NCBI GenBank assembly: GCA_019240755.1
Contig: JAFAXS010000111.1
Location: 1 to 50,291 of the forward strand
Source of the DNA: Vulcanimicrobiota bacterium
Lineage (GTDB): Bacteria; Vulcanimicrobiota; Vulcanimicrobiia; Vulcanimicrobiales; Vulcanimicrobiaceae
Direction of reading: 5' to 3'
Length of the DNA: 50,291 bases
Below the pieces are notes generated by a model, which saw only the letters and a program-made list of their open reading frames with translations, was not told where the DNA came from and did no database searches. The first letter of the stretch is position 1. Each line of letters opens with the position of its first letter. Positions 25,449 through 33,929 of this stretch are shown here, one piece after another. The position numbers and the translations under genes are program-made.

Positions 25449-26356
25449 CGTTCGAGCGCGGCGTCGAGCGCGCGCTCGAACTCTTCCGGCTCGTCGAACA
25501 TCACGAAGTGCCGCGCCGGTTGAATCAGAATCACTTTCGGGTTGCGAGCGTGAGCGGCCCAACGAACGTACGCCGCTCGTTTCGCGTCGGCGGTGGCAAA
25601 GCCGACGTACGGATCGATTCTCGGCTCGAAGGGAACGATGACGGTGAACGGCGCCCGGATCTTGCTCAGCCCCGGCGTGAGGTCGAGCAAGAAGGCCGCG
25701 CGCATCCAGTCTACGATTGCCTGCGGTTGACTGCGCGACGCATAGCGTTCGATCGTGACGACGTCGGCCTTACCGGTGATCGTGTACTGCAGCTGCTGCT
25801 CGCGTAGCACGGCGCCGAGCCGGCTCGCCGGAATCCCGCGGAAAGGCGCAGTCTCCCTCGCAACGGCTTGCTCGCGTTCGGCCCGCGTCGCCCCCTCCGG
25901 CATCCCTCCCTCGACCGTCACGACGTTGCTCACGTCGCTGGGATACCGCTCCGCAAGGAAGACCGCGAGCGTTCCACCGAGGCTGTGGCCCACGACGATT
26001 GGACGGCTCAAATGATGCGCGACGATCAAGGCCGTTATGCTTCGCGCCGCGCGATTCATCAGATCGTCGCCCGAAATCATCGGCCGTCCATCGAAACCCG
26101 GCAGCGTGACGACGAAAACGTCGTAGGATTTTGAAAGCGCGTTAATCTGCGCGTTCCACTGCCAGGAGCCGCAGAAGAGTGCCGGGATGAAGACGATGGC
26201 CCGCGCCCCCGCCCGCCCGAAACGCTCCACGCGCAGAATGCCGCTCTCGAACGTCGCCGTCGCGGCGACGTGGTGCGCCGACACCGTGGCTCGCGCGCCA
26301 ACGGGCGGGTTGCACAGTAACGCGAGGAGGGTAATTCCTACGGCGAGCCTTCTCAT
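25445..26356 (-). CDS. Secreted alpha/beta hydrolase
   Basis: The 303-residue enzyme has an N-terminal signal (RRLAVGITLLALLCNPPVGA), an oxyanion-strand region VFIPALFCGSWQW, the nucleophile elbow GHSLGG (Ser125), and a C-terminal catalytic His in PARHFVMFDEPEEF. It hydrolyses an ester or similar bond outside the cytoplasm; the substrate is open. The ATG at 26356 is 56 nt from the divergent hyuA start. Confidence 0.9.
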   Translation of the reverse strand: MRRLAVGITLLALLCNPPVGARATVSAHHVAATATFESGILRVERFGRAGARAIVFIPALFCGSWQWNAQINALSKSYDVFVVTLPGFDGRPMISGDDLMNRAARSITALIVAHHLSRPIVVGHSLGGTLAVFLAERYPSDVSNVVTVEGGMPEGATRAEREQAVARETAPFRGIPASRLGAVLREQQLQYTITGKADVVTIERYASRSQPQAIVDWMRAAFLLDLTPGLSKIRAPFTVIVPFEPRIDPYVGFATADAKRAAYVRWAAHARNPKVILIQPARHFVMFDEPEEFERALDAALER

Positions 26357-26412
26357 GGTGTGCCTCTTGCGCGTAACAGGTAAGCCGGTTGCATTGTGAC
26401 AAGCGCTGGCCG

Positions 26413-28515
26413 ATGGCGGCGCGGCGAACTCTTCGCGTAGGAATCGACGTTGGCGGCACCTTTACCGATTTGGTCGCGACAGAATCGTGGAGCGGGCGCG
26501 TCGCCACGCGTAAGGTTCCGAGCACGCCGCGGGAGCCGCAGCGCGCGGTCATTAACGCGCTGACATCCCTGCTCGCCGAATACGAGTCGCCGGCCGTCGA
26601 GTTCCTAGCGCATTCGACGACGATCGCCACCAACGCGCTGCTCGGCCAGGTCGGGCTAGAGCCGCCGCGCGTCGTGCTGATCACCACCGAGGGATTTCGC
26701 GACCTGATCGAAATCGGGCGCCAAAATCGCAGCGCGGTCTACGATCTCTTCGTCGAGCGTCCACCTCAGTTGGTCGCGCGCGGCGACCGCCTGACGGTGC
26801 GAGAGCGCCTCGACCACCGTGGAAACGTGATCGTACCGCTCGATGACGCCGGCGTGACCGGCGTGTGCGAAAAAGTTCGCGCGCGCGACGCGGCATCGGT
26901 CGCGATCTGTCTGCTTCACTCGTACGCCAACGACGTGCACGAGCGGCGCCTCGCCGAGGCCCTTGCACGCGCGCTGCCGCGCGTGCGCATCGCGCTTTCG
27001 TCGCACGTCGATCCGCAGTACCGAGAGTACGAACGCTGCTCCACGACGGTCGTCAACGCCGCGCTGGCGCCGATCGTCGAAGGCTACCTCGAGCGGCTCA
27101 TCGCGCAGCTTCGCGCGGACGGAATCGAGGCGCCCCTCTACGTGATGCGCAGCGACGGCGGGATGTCTCGCGCGACTCACATACTCACTCGGCCGGCGGC
27201 GCTGCTCGAGAGCGGTCCGGCGAGCGGCGCGATTGCAAGTGCTGCGCTGGGCGTGCGCGTGGGCGCTCGACGCCTCCTCTCGTTCGACATGGGCGGAACG
27301 ACGGCGAAGGCCGGCACCATTCTCGACGGCGTCGCGCAGGTAGCGTACGAGTTCGAGGCCGCGGGCGCGGCGCACAGCGGCCGCGCGATCAAGGGCAGCG
27401 GATACCCGGTCCGGTTTCCGTTCGTCGATCTGGCCGAAGTGAGTGCGGGCGGAGGCACGATCGCATGGCTTGACGATGCCGGCGCGCTACGCGTCGGCCC
27501 CCACTCCGCCGGCGCGGATCCCGGCCCGGCGTGCTACGGTGAGTCCGATCGAGCCACCGTCACCGACGCGAACGTCGTACTGGGACGACTGAATCAGACG
27601 CATCTGCTCGGAGGTGGCTTCCCGATCGACGCCGCGCGCGCTCGCGCGGCGATTCTGCCGCTCGCGAACGCGCTTGACGGACCGGTCGAAGCGGCGGCGG
27701 CCGGTATCGTCGCGCTGATTGACGACGCGATGGCCAAGGCGCTGCGCATCGTTACGATCGAACGCGGCATCGATCCGCGTGATTTTACGCTCGTCGCATT
27801 TGGCGGCGGCGGCCCGCTGCATGCGTGCGCGCTCGCCGACGAGCTGGAAATTCACCGCATCATCGTTCCCGCGCACCCGGGCCTCTTCTCGGCCTTCGGC
27901 CTATTGGACGCCGAGTTGCGCGTCAACGAGCTGTGGCCCGTGCTGGCCGCGGCCGATGCGCTCGACATGGATTCGATGGAGCACAACTTTGCGGACGGCG
28001 AGCAGCGCGCTCGCGCCGAGCTGCTGCAGCAGGGCGCGCACGCCGGCACGATCGCGTTTCGACGAGAGTACGACGCGCGCTATCGGGGACAGAGCTTCGA
28101 GCTTACGGTTGCGCACGATTCGGACCGCGAGCGAATCGCTCGAGAATTTCACGCCGCGCACCGGGCGCGATACGGCTACGACGCGCCGGGCGAGGTGGTG
28201 GAAATTGTGAACGCGCGCCTTACGGCGACCGGCTCAGTCATGCTTCGACAGGCTCAGCATGACACGGGGCGCACGCATCTCGCGGAGAGCGACTCCGTCG
28301 TCCTTCGACAGGCTCAGGATGACAATGAGCGCAAGGTTTGGATCGATGGCGCGTTCGTGGCCGTTCCTGTATTTGCGCGGCAAGCGTTGGCGCCCCGTAG
28401 AAAAATCGAAGGGCCGGCGATCGTCGAACAGTACGACACGACGACGTACCTCGCGCCGAGCTGGGAGATGACCGTCGAAGAAGATCTCCTTCTGCTCCAT
28501 AAAGGCAACCTATGA
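26413..28515 (+). CDS. hyuA: Hydantoinase/oxoprolinase subunit A (N-methylhydantoinase A-like)
   Basis: The 700-residue ATP-dependent subunit starts RRTLRVGIDVGGTFTDLVA (phosphate-binding loop of the ASKHA fold), continues with HSTTIATNALL, SSHVDPQYREYERCSTT and FDMGGTTAKAG, and ends with the family's IEGPAIVEQYDTTTYLAP. With HyuB it hydrolyses hydantoin, 5-oxoproline or related ring amides using ATP. The ATG at 26413 is chosen by fit to the family. Near residues 610-640, between NARLTATG and KVWIDGAF, two hairpin repeats lie in frame and encode MLRQAQHD and VLRQAQDD; the reading frame and the downstream conserved segment survive. It overlaps hyuB by 4 nt (ATGA). Confidence 0.92.
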   Translation: MAARRTLRVGIDVGGTFTDLVATESWSGRVATRKVPSTPREPQRAVINALTSLLAEYESPAVEFLAHSTTIATNALLGQVGLEPPRVVLITTEGFRDLIEIGRQNRSAVYDLFVERPPQLVARGDRLTVRERLDHRGNVIVPLDDAGVTGVCEKVRARDAASVAICLLHSYANDVHERRLAEALARALPRVRIALSSHVDPQYREYERCSTTVVNAALAPIVEGYLERLIAQLRADGIEAPLYVMRSDGGMSRATHILTRPAALLESGPASGAIASAALGVRVGARRLLSFDMGGTTAKAGTILDGVAQVAYEFEAAGAAHSGRAIKGSGYPVRFPFVDLAEVSAGGGTIAWLDDAGALRVGPHSAGADPGPACYGESDRATVTDANVVLGRLNQTHLLGGGFPIDAARARAAILPLANALDGPVEAAAAGIVALIDDAMAKALRIVTIERGIDPRDFTLVAFGGGGPLHACALADELEIHRIIVPAHPGLFSAFGLLDAELRVNELWPVLAAADALDMDSMEHNFADGEQRARAELLQQGAHAGTIAFRREYDARYRGQSFELTVAHDSDRERIAREFHAAHRARYGYDAPGEVVEIVNARLTATGSVMLRQAQHDTGRTHLAESDSVVLRQAQDDNERKVWIDGAFVAVPVFARQALAPRRKIEGPAIVEQYDTTTYLAPSWEMTVEEDLLLLHKGNL
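28238..28264 (-). repeat. Hairpin repeat copy 4, in frame inside hyuA (compensated stem)
   Basis: The arms TCATGCT (28238-28244) and AGCATGA (28256-28262) pair perfectly around the 11-nt loop TCGACAGGCTC. Compared with the common stem, the C-G pair is switched to G-C on both sides, keeping pairing. It translates to LRQAQHD in hyuA. Confidence 0.85.
28301..28324 (-). repeat. Hairpin repeat copy 5, in frame inside hyuA
   Basis: The minus strand reads TGTCATCCTGAGC then CTGTCGAAGGA. It lies 63 nt (21 codons) from copy 4 in the same frame and translates to LRQAQDD. Confidence 0.85.
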
Positions 28516-30158
28516 TGGATCGGATCTCGGCGGAGATCGTCAAGAACGCGCTCGTGTATGCCGGCGAAGAGATGGGATTGGCGGTGCGCAACAGCGCCTA
28601 TTCGCCGAACATCAAGGAGCGACTCGATCACTCGTGCGCGCTCTTCGACCGGTTCGGACGGTTGATCGCCCAGGCCGAGCACATTCCCGTGCATCTCGGC
28701 TCGTTGCCCTGGGGCTTGCGGCGAATGCTTGAGATCGTCGAACGCGAGCACGGCGGCATGCGCCCAGGCGAGATGTGGGTGGCGAACGACCCGTACGTCA
28801 CCGGCACGCACCTCAACGATGTGACGGTCGTGCGCCCGATCTTCCATCGCGGCGCGCTGCTCGGCTATGCGGCCGGTAAGGCGCATCACGCGGACGTCGG
28901 AGGATCGGTGCCGGGCTCCATGCCGGCGACCGCCACGGATCTCTTTGCAGAAGGCGTCGTCGTTCCGCCGATGCGCCTCGTGCACGACGAGCGAATCATC
29001 GGCCAGACCGTCGCGCTTTTTCGTGAAAACTCGCGCACGCCCGATGCCCGCAGCGGCGATCTGCGCGCGCAGGTCGCCGGCAATTACACCGGCGAGCGGC
29101 GGCTGTTGGAGTTGTGCGAACGCCACGGCGTCAACGCCTTGGAAGAAATGATCGCGCACGCGCTCGACTCGAGCGAGCTGCGGATGCGTGCCGCCCTCCG
29201 CGCGCTCGGCGACGGAATCTTCGAGGCCTGCGACTATCTGGAAGACTTGGACGGCAATCCGACGATTCGCATCGCGCTGCGTCTCGAGCTGCGCGATGGG
29301 AACGCGCATTTCGATTACGCGGGCACGTCGGAGCAAGTTGCGTTCCCACTCAACGCCGTCTTCGGAGTGACGCTCTCGGGCGTGTACTATGCCGCGCGCG
29401 CCGTCACCGACCCCACGATTCCGATGAACGACGGCTTCTTTCGACCGATCACGGTCCGAGCGCCGGAAGGATCGTTGCTCAATCCACACCGGCCGGCGCC
29501 CGTCTCCGGAGGAAACGTCGAGACCAGCATGCGCAACGCCGACGTCGTGCTGCTCGCTCTTGCGCGCGCCGCGCCGGGCCGCGTTCCCGCATGCAGCGGC
29601 GGCACGATGAGCAACGTCATGCTGGGCGGAACGCTCGCCGGCGGCAGAACGTGGTCGTTCTACGAGACGAATGGGTGCGGAATGGGCGCTCGCCCTACGA
29701 AAGACGGACTCAGCGGCATCCACGCGCACATGACCAATACGCTGAACACACCGATCGAGGCGATCGAGCGCGAGTTTCCGCTGCGCGTCGTTCGCTACGA
29801 GCTCGCCGACGAAACGGGCGGCAGCGGGCGGTATCGCGGAGGTGACGGATTGATTCGCTCGCTCGAGCTGACCGAAGGCTGCGCGCACGCAACGCTGCTC
29901 GCGGATCGGCACGCGGTGCAACCGTGCGGCGCAGCGGGCGGGGAGCCCGGCGCGTGCGGCCGTCACTCCTTGGTCCGCGACGGCCGCGAAACTCGGCTCC
30001 CGGCAAAAGTCAGTTTGCCCATCGAACCCGGCGACGTTCTAACGATTCAAACGCCGGGAGGCGGCGGCTACGGCTCCGCGCCGGCCGATCGCTCCACGCC
30101 GAAGCGCGCGGTGCAGAGTAAGTCAACCACGCGTATCGCGCTGCGCCGCGGCGAGTAG
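28512..30158 (+). CDS. hyuB: Hydantoinase/oxoprolinase subunit B (N-methylhydantoinase B-like)
   Basis: The 548-residue partner of HyuA begins DRISAEIVKNALVYAGEEM and shows the family features SPNIKERLDHSCALFD, DPYVTGTHLNDVTVV, GKAHHADVGG (metal-ligand His), SGGNVETSMRN and TPGGGGYG near the end. It carries the hydrolytic centre of the complex. The start overlaps the hyuA stop; a second ATG at 28515 is equally possible. Beyond TPGGGGYG there are about 30 extra residues (APADRSTPKRAVQSK and on) that overlap the convergent GT2 gene by 91 nt. Confidence 0.93.
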   Translation: MMDRISAEIVKNALVYAGEEMGLAVRNSAYSPNIKERLDHSCALFDRFGRLIAQAEHIPVHLGSLPWGLRRMLEIVEREHGGMRPGEMWVANDPYVTGTHLNDVTVVRPIFHRGALLGYAAGKAHHADVGGSVPGSMPATATDLFAEGVVVPPMRLVHDERIIGQTVALFRENSRTPDARSGDLRAQVAGNYTGERRLLELCERHGVNALEEMIAHALDSSELRMRAALRALGDGIFEACDYLEDLDGNPTIRIALRLELRDGNAHFDYAGTSEQVAFPLNAVFGVTLSGVYYAARAVTDPTIPMNDGFFRPITVRAPEGSLLNPHRPAPVSGGNVETSMRNADVVLLALARAAPGRVPACSGGTMSNVMLGGTLAGGRTWSFYETNGCGMGARPTKDGLSGIHAHMTNTLNTPIEAIEREFPLRVVRYELADETGGSGRYRGGDGLIRSLELTEGCAHATLLADRHAVQPCGAAGGEPGACGRHSLVRDGRETRLPAKVSLPIEPGDVLTIQTPGGGGYGSAPADRSTPKRAVQSKSTTRIALRRGE

Positions 30159-31618
30159 CGCCGTTTCGAATCCCCCGCGAGTCGCGCGCCGTGCTCGGCT
30201 CGCAGCGACGGATCGTGACACATTCGCGAGATCAGCGGCGCGAGATTGGCTTGTGGTCCAATCAGTGCGACGTCTTCCTGAAAGAGCGCAAGCAGGTCAT
30301 CGCGCGCCGCAACGATCGCCGAAATGCCGGCTTGCGCGAGCAGCACGTTTCCGAAAGCGCTCGGGTCGCTCAACCCCAAGTGCACGGCGCAGGCGAGGGG
30401 ATAGCGATCTTTCCCCAGGAGCATTCCGGGCGTGATGCGGGTCAACACGACGCCTCCGGCCGAAGCGCTCGCCTCCGCCTCCAGTCGCGCAACGTCAGCT
30501 TCACTTCCGATCACCCCGACGCTTGCGCACTTTGGATCGTCGCTGCGGACAACGCCCAGCGATTCGAGTCTTTGCGGCGACGCGCAGGGAAGGAATGGGA
30601 CGGAAACGTCAGTCGCCCCCGCCGTTCGAATTACCGGGACACCCGAGCCGTCTCCGTGGATCGAAACTCCGGGCGGACCGGCGTCGCAAAACCACGCGAG
30701 CGTTGCCGCGCGCCGAAACCGCCGATCGTATTTGCGCCATGCGGCCACGCGATTACGCACGATGGGGTGTCCGAAGGCCCGCAAGGCGTCCTGTAGATCT
30801 TCGAGACCTGCGGCCAGCAGTGGATCCCCGTTCGACCCGTTTCGAACGGAGACTGCGCCTACGTCGCCGCGGAGCGTTCGGGGAAACGCCGCGAGCTTCG
30901 CGGACCACCGCCGGCGAAACAACCGCTCGTTTTCATCCTCGTGTGCGAAGCGGTTCTCCGACGCCGCCTCGTAGTGCGCGAAGCGCGAACCGGCCACGTA
31001 AACGATCGTGCGACCCTGCTCGTGCGCGCGCATGCAGAGATCGACGTCTTCGAATCCGTTGACGAAGGCTTCATCGAAGCCGCCGGTATCGAGAAACCAC
31101 TGCGTTCGCACGGCCATCGCCGCCCCCGAGACGCCGAGCGTGTCGCGGGACCGGTTGACGTCGTCGAGCGACGGCGGCAGGTTTCGGCACGAATAATGCC
31201 AGTGGTCGTTGGGAAGCATCACGAGCCCCGCCGCCTGCGTCACCCCGTCTTCGAAGAAGAGCGCCCCGCCCGCGATCGCGACGTCGCTACGGTCGAAGGC
31301 GCGGACCAACGGCGCGAAGGAATCGCCGAGCGGATACGCGTCGTTGTTCAGAAAGAACGTCAGCGGCGTCTGCGCCGCCCGGGCGCCGGCGTTGCACGCG
31401 CCGGCAAAGTTTTCGTTGATCTCGTGACGCACGTAGCGCGCCCAGGGAAAGTGCGCGATTGCCTCAGGCGTTTCGTCGCTCGACGCGTTATCAACGACGA
31501 TCGTTTCAAAGGCGACGGCCGACTGGGCGCGCAGTGCATCCAGCTCGCGCAGGCAGCGCGCGGTGAGCCACCAGTTGTTATAGACCGGAATGACGACGCT
31601 AAGCTCCGGGCGAGCCAT
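30068..31618 (-). CDS. Glycosyltransferase family 2 with degenerate C-terminal domain
   Basis: The 516-residue protein has an N-terminal GT-A domain (ELSVVIPVYNNWWLT, TIVVDNASSDETPEAI, FLNNDAYPL, GGFDEAFVNGFEDVDL) like rhamnosyl- or polysaccharide-chain transferases. Residues about 300-500 form a second domain (SVPFLPCASPQRLESLGV, VALIGPQANLAPLISRMCHD) whose end resembles the C-terminal half of GT-B transferases, without a clear catalytic pair. It is cytoplasmic and would add a sugar to a surface glycan. The ATG at 31618 is 38 nt from the divergent serine hydrolase. Its 3' end overlaps hyuB by 91 nt. Confidence 0.88.
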   Translation of the reverse strand: MARPELSVVIPVYNNWWLTARCLRELDALRAQSAVAFETIVVDNASSDETPEAIAHFPWARYVRHEINENFAGACNAGARAAQTPLTFFLNNDAYPLGDSFAPLVRAFDRSDVAIAGGALFFEDGVTQAAGLVMLPNDHWHYSCRNLPPSLDDVNRSRDTLGVSGAAMAVRTQWFLDTGGFDEAFVNGFEDVDLCMRAHEQGRTIVYVAGSRFAHYEAASENRFAHEDENERLFRRRWSAKLAAFPRTLRGDVGAVSVRNGSNGDPLLAAGLEDLQDALRAFGHPIVRNRVAAWRKYDRRFRRAATLAWFCDAGPPGVSIHGDGSGVPVIRTAGATDVSVPFLPCASPQRLESLGVVRSDDPKCASVGVIGSEADVARLEAEASASAGGVVLTRITPGMLLGKDRYPLACAVHLGLSDPSAFGNVLLAQAGISAIVAARDDLLALFQEDVALIGPQANLAPLISRMCHDPSLRAEHGARLAGDSKRRYSPRRSAIRVVDLLCTARFGVERSAGAEP

Positions 31619-31656
31619 GCAGCGCTGTTGCCGTCGCGCGCAGAACGCTCCTCTTC

Positions 31657-32556
31657 ATGCCGTCACAGTACGCTGCGATCTCCGTGGACCGTGCCGTCGA
31701 ATATTCGCGCGCGCACGGTTTGCAGGCGCTCGTGATCAGCCGCGGCGGCGAGGCGATCGCAGCGGAGTACGCCGACGGCTTCGCCGCCGACGCGCCGCAC
31801 GCGCTCTATAGCGGGACGAAGAGCTTTTGGGGCGTCACCGCGCTGACGGCGCGCGCCGACGGATTGCTCGACCTCGACGAGCCGGTGGCGGAAGCGGTCG
31901 AAGCATGGCGCGACGATCCTTGGAAGCGGCGCGTCACGATTCGCATGCTGCTCTCGCTGACCGCAGGCTTCGGGTTCGGCGGTCTGGGCGCGAGCGTGCC
32001 AACTTATCAAGCCGCGCTTGCGATACCGCTCAAAAACGAGCCGGGGACGCGCTTTACTTACGGCGGGATTCCGCTCCAGGTCTTTGGCGCCGTGCTTGCA
32101 CGGAAACTCGCTGCTCAAAAACTGACCCCGCACGAGTATCTGAGCCGCCGGATCCTCGAGCCGGCCGGCGTGCGGGTGGAAAAATGGCGCACATTACCGG
32201 ACGGCACGCAGCCCTTGCCGACGGGTGCTTACTTGAGCGCCGATAATTGGCTTGCCTACGGTTGCTTCATCTTACGTAATCGTCAGACGCTCGCGGAGTG
32301 CTTCCAAGGTTCGGTTGCCAATCCATGGTACGGCTTGGGATGGTGGCTAGGCTCGAAGGCCGCGCCGTACGATCTCGTCTATGCCAGCGGATCCGGCGGC
32401 CAGGCGCTCTACCTAGTGCCGTCGCTCGATCTGGCGGCCGTGCATTTTTCAGCGGGCCGAACCTACCGTCACGAGGCATTTCTGAAGCGTCTGTTTTCGG
32501 AGCCCGCGCGCGCGCACAGGAGTCGCTCCCGGCAGCGGCATAGTGCGGCGCAATGA
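31657..32556 (+). CDS. Serine hydrolase, beta-lactamase fold (cytoplasmic form)
   Basis: The 299-residue enzyme has no obvious signal peptide. The catalytic SxxK is in LYSGTKSFWGVTALTA, and YGG in RFTYGGIPLQVFG replaces the YxN box; SGSGGQALY takes the KTG place. It differs from the two secreted relatives at 20671 and 21851 in being shorter and leaderless. The ATG start is 38 nt from the divergent GT2 gene. Its TGA overlaps the ATG of the following phosphoesterase (ATGA), implying coupled translation and perhaps joint function. Confidence 0.85.
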   Translation: MPSQYAAISVDRAVEYSRAHGLQALVISRGGEAIAAEYADGFAADAPHALYSGTKSFWGVTALTARADGLLDLDEPVAEAVEAWRDDPWKRRVTIRMLLSLTAGFGFGGLGASVPTYQAALAIPLKNEPGTRFTYGGIPLQVFGAVLARKLAAQKLTPHEYLSRRILEPAGVRVEKWRTLPDGTQPLPTGAYLSADNWLAYGCFILRNRQTLAECFQGSVANPWYGLGWWLGSKAAPYDLVYASGSGGQALYLVPSLDLAAVHFSAGRTYRHEAFLKRLFSEPARAHRSRSRQRHSAAQ

Positions 32557-33923
32557 AGCACCGTTACGTTGCACGGGCTGCGGCTTTGTTCGCCGCCCTC
32601 GGACTGTTGAGCGCATGCTCCTCGACGAACGCCATACCGTACATGCAGGGCGACACGACGCTGCACCAGCTGCATAAGGTCGGCGTCGGCAAGATCAAGC
32701 ACATCGTCTTCATCGTTCAGGAGAATCGCTCGTTCGATAACCTTTTCCAGGGCTATCCGGGAGCGGACACGCAGTCGTACGGTTACACCCATACGGGCGT
32801 GAAGGTCAACCTCGTTCCCGTCAGCCTCTCGGCATTTTACGTGATCGATCACTCCGCCCATTCGATGTTTGCCGCGTGCAACGGAACGGGGAAGCTTCCC
32901 GGCACGAAATGCCGCATGGACGGCTTCGATAAGGAGCCGACGTTCAACGGCCCCAGGGGCGTACAATATCCTCAGTACGTTTACGCGCCGCATAATGAAA
33001 CCAAGCCGTACTTCGATATGGCGCATCAGTGGGTGCTCGCCGACCGAATGTTTCAGTCGCACCTCGACGAGAGCTTCGTCTCCCACCAGTACGTCATTGC
33101 GGCCCAGGCCGACCGCGCCGTAGATCTGCCGTACGGCGGCTACGGGACGTGGGGATGCGGCGCCGGTCCGTCGGCCATGGTTGCGACGCTCACGAACAAG
33201 CGAAAGTACGGACCCTACGAGTCTCCATGCTTCGATTATCAGACGCTCGGGGACGAGCTCGATAAGGCGCATCTCAGCTGGCGCTTTTACGCCAGCTCCT
33301 ACGGGAGCAATCAGAGCGGCGCCGGCGCGTACTGGTCGGGTTACCAGGCAGTAAAGCACATCTACTATGGGCCCGACTGGAAGAACGACGTCATCTCGCC
33401 GAATTGGAAGTTCATCACCGACGTACGCGCCGGAAAGCTGGCGAACATGACCTGGATCACGCCGGTGTGCGACGATTCGGATCACGTGAACTGTCCGAAC
33501 GGTTATGGACCGTCCTGGGTGAGTGCTCTGGTCAACACCGTCGGCAAGAGCAGGTTCTGGGATACGACCGCCATCTTTATCATGTGGGACGACTGGGGCG
33601 GAACGTACGACCACGTGCCGCCGCCGTACGAGGATTTCGACGGCCTCGGCTTCCGCGTGCCGTTGCTGATCATCTCACCTTACGCCCACCAGAACTACGT
33701 ATCGCACGTGCAGTACGAAACGGGCAGCGTCCTGCGATTCGTCGAGGATCTTTTCGGGCTCGGCCAGCTGGCGGCGTCCGACGCGCGCGCGAACAATCCC
33801 GCCTTGGACTGCTTCGACTTCTCGCGCAAGCCGCGGCCGTTCACGAAGATCTCGGCCCCGCTGCCGCCGCGATTCTTCATGCATCAATATCCCGACGACT
33901 ACTGGGCGCCCGACTACGAATAG
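32553..33923 (+). CDS. Phosphoesterase / phospholipase C-like lipoprotein (PF04185)
   Basis: The 456-residue lipoprotein (lipobox LSAC, Cys about residue 22) has the PF04185 sequence features IKHIVFIVQENRSFDNLF, MAHQWVLADRMFQSHLDESF, IMWDDWGGTYDHVPPP and ISPYAHQNYVSHVQYETGS. It is anchored in the envelope and should cleave phosphodiester bonds. It carries about 95 residues more than the paralogue at 7064, including CDDSDHVNCPNGYGPSW, with extra Cys pairs. The ATG overlaps the stop of the upstream serine hydrolase. It ends 6 nt before the convergent BNR gene. Confidence 0.92.
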   Translation: MKHRYVARAAALFAALGLLSACSSTNAIPYMQGDTTLHQLHKVGVGKIKHIVFIVQENRSFDNLFQGYPGADTQSYGYTHTGVKVNLVPVSLSAFYVIDHSAHSMFAACNGTGKLPGTKCRMDGFDKEPTFNGPRGVQYPQYVYAPHNETKPYFDMAHQWVLADRMFQSHLDESFVSHQYVIAAQADRAVDLPYGGYGTWGCGAGPSAMVATLTNKRKYGPYESPCFDYQTLGDELDKAHLSWRFYASSYGSNQSGAGAYWSGYQAVKHIYYGPDWKNDVISPNWKFITDVRAGKLANMTWITPVCDDSDHVNCPNGYGPSWVSALVNTVGKSRFWDTTAIFIMWDDWGGTYDHVPPPYEDFDGLGFRVPLLIISPYAHQNYVSHVQYETGSVLRFVEDLFGLGQLAASDARANNPALDCFDFSRKPRPFTKISAPLPPRFFMHQYPDDYWAPDYE

Positions 33924-33929
33924 GTCGCG

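Noticed and set aside
26389-26412. Eight extra N-terminal codons of HyuA
   Set aside because: The family N-terminus fits the ATG at 26413.
28314-29966. 550-codon open frame on the minus strand opposite hyuB
   Set aside because: It is antisense to a clear HyuB; composition is Arg/His-rich as expected of a GC-rich shadow frame, with no motif.
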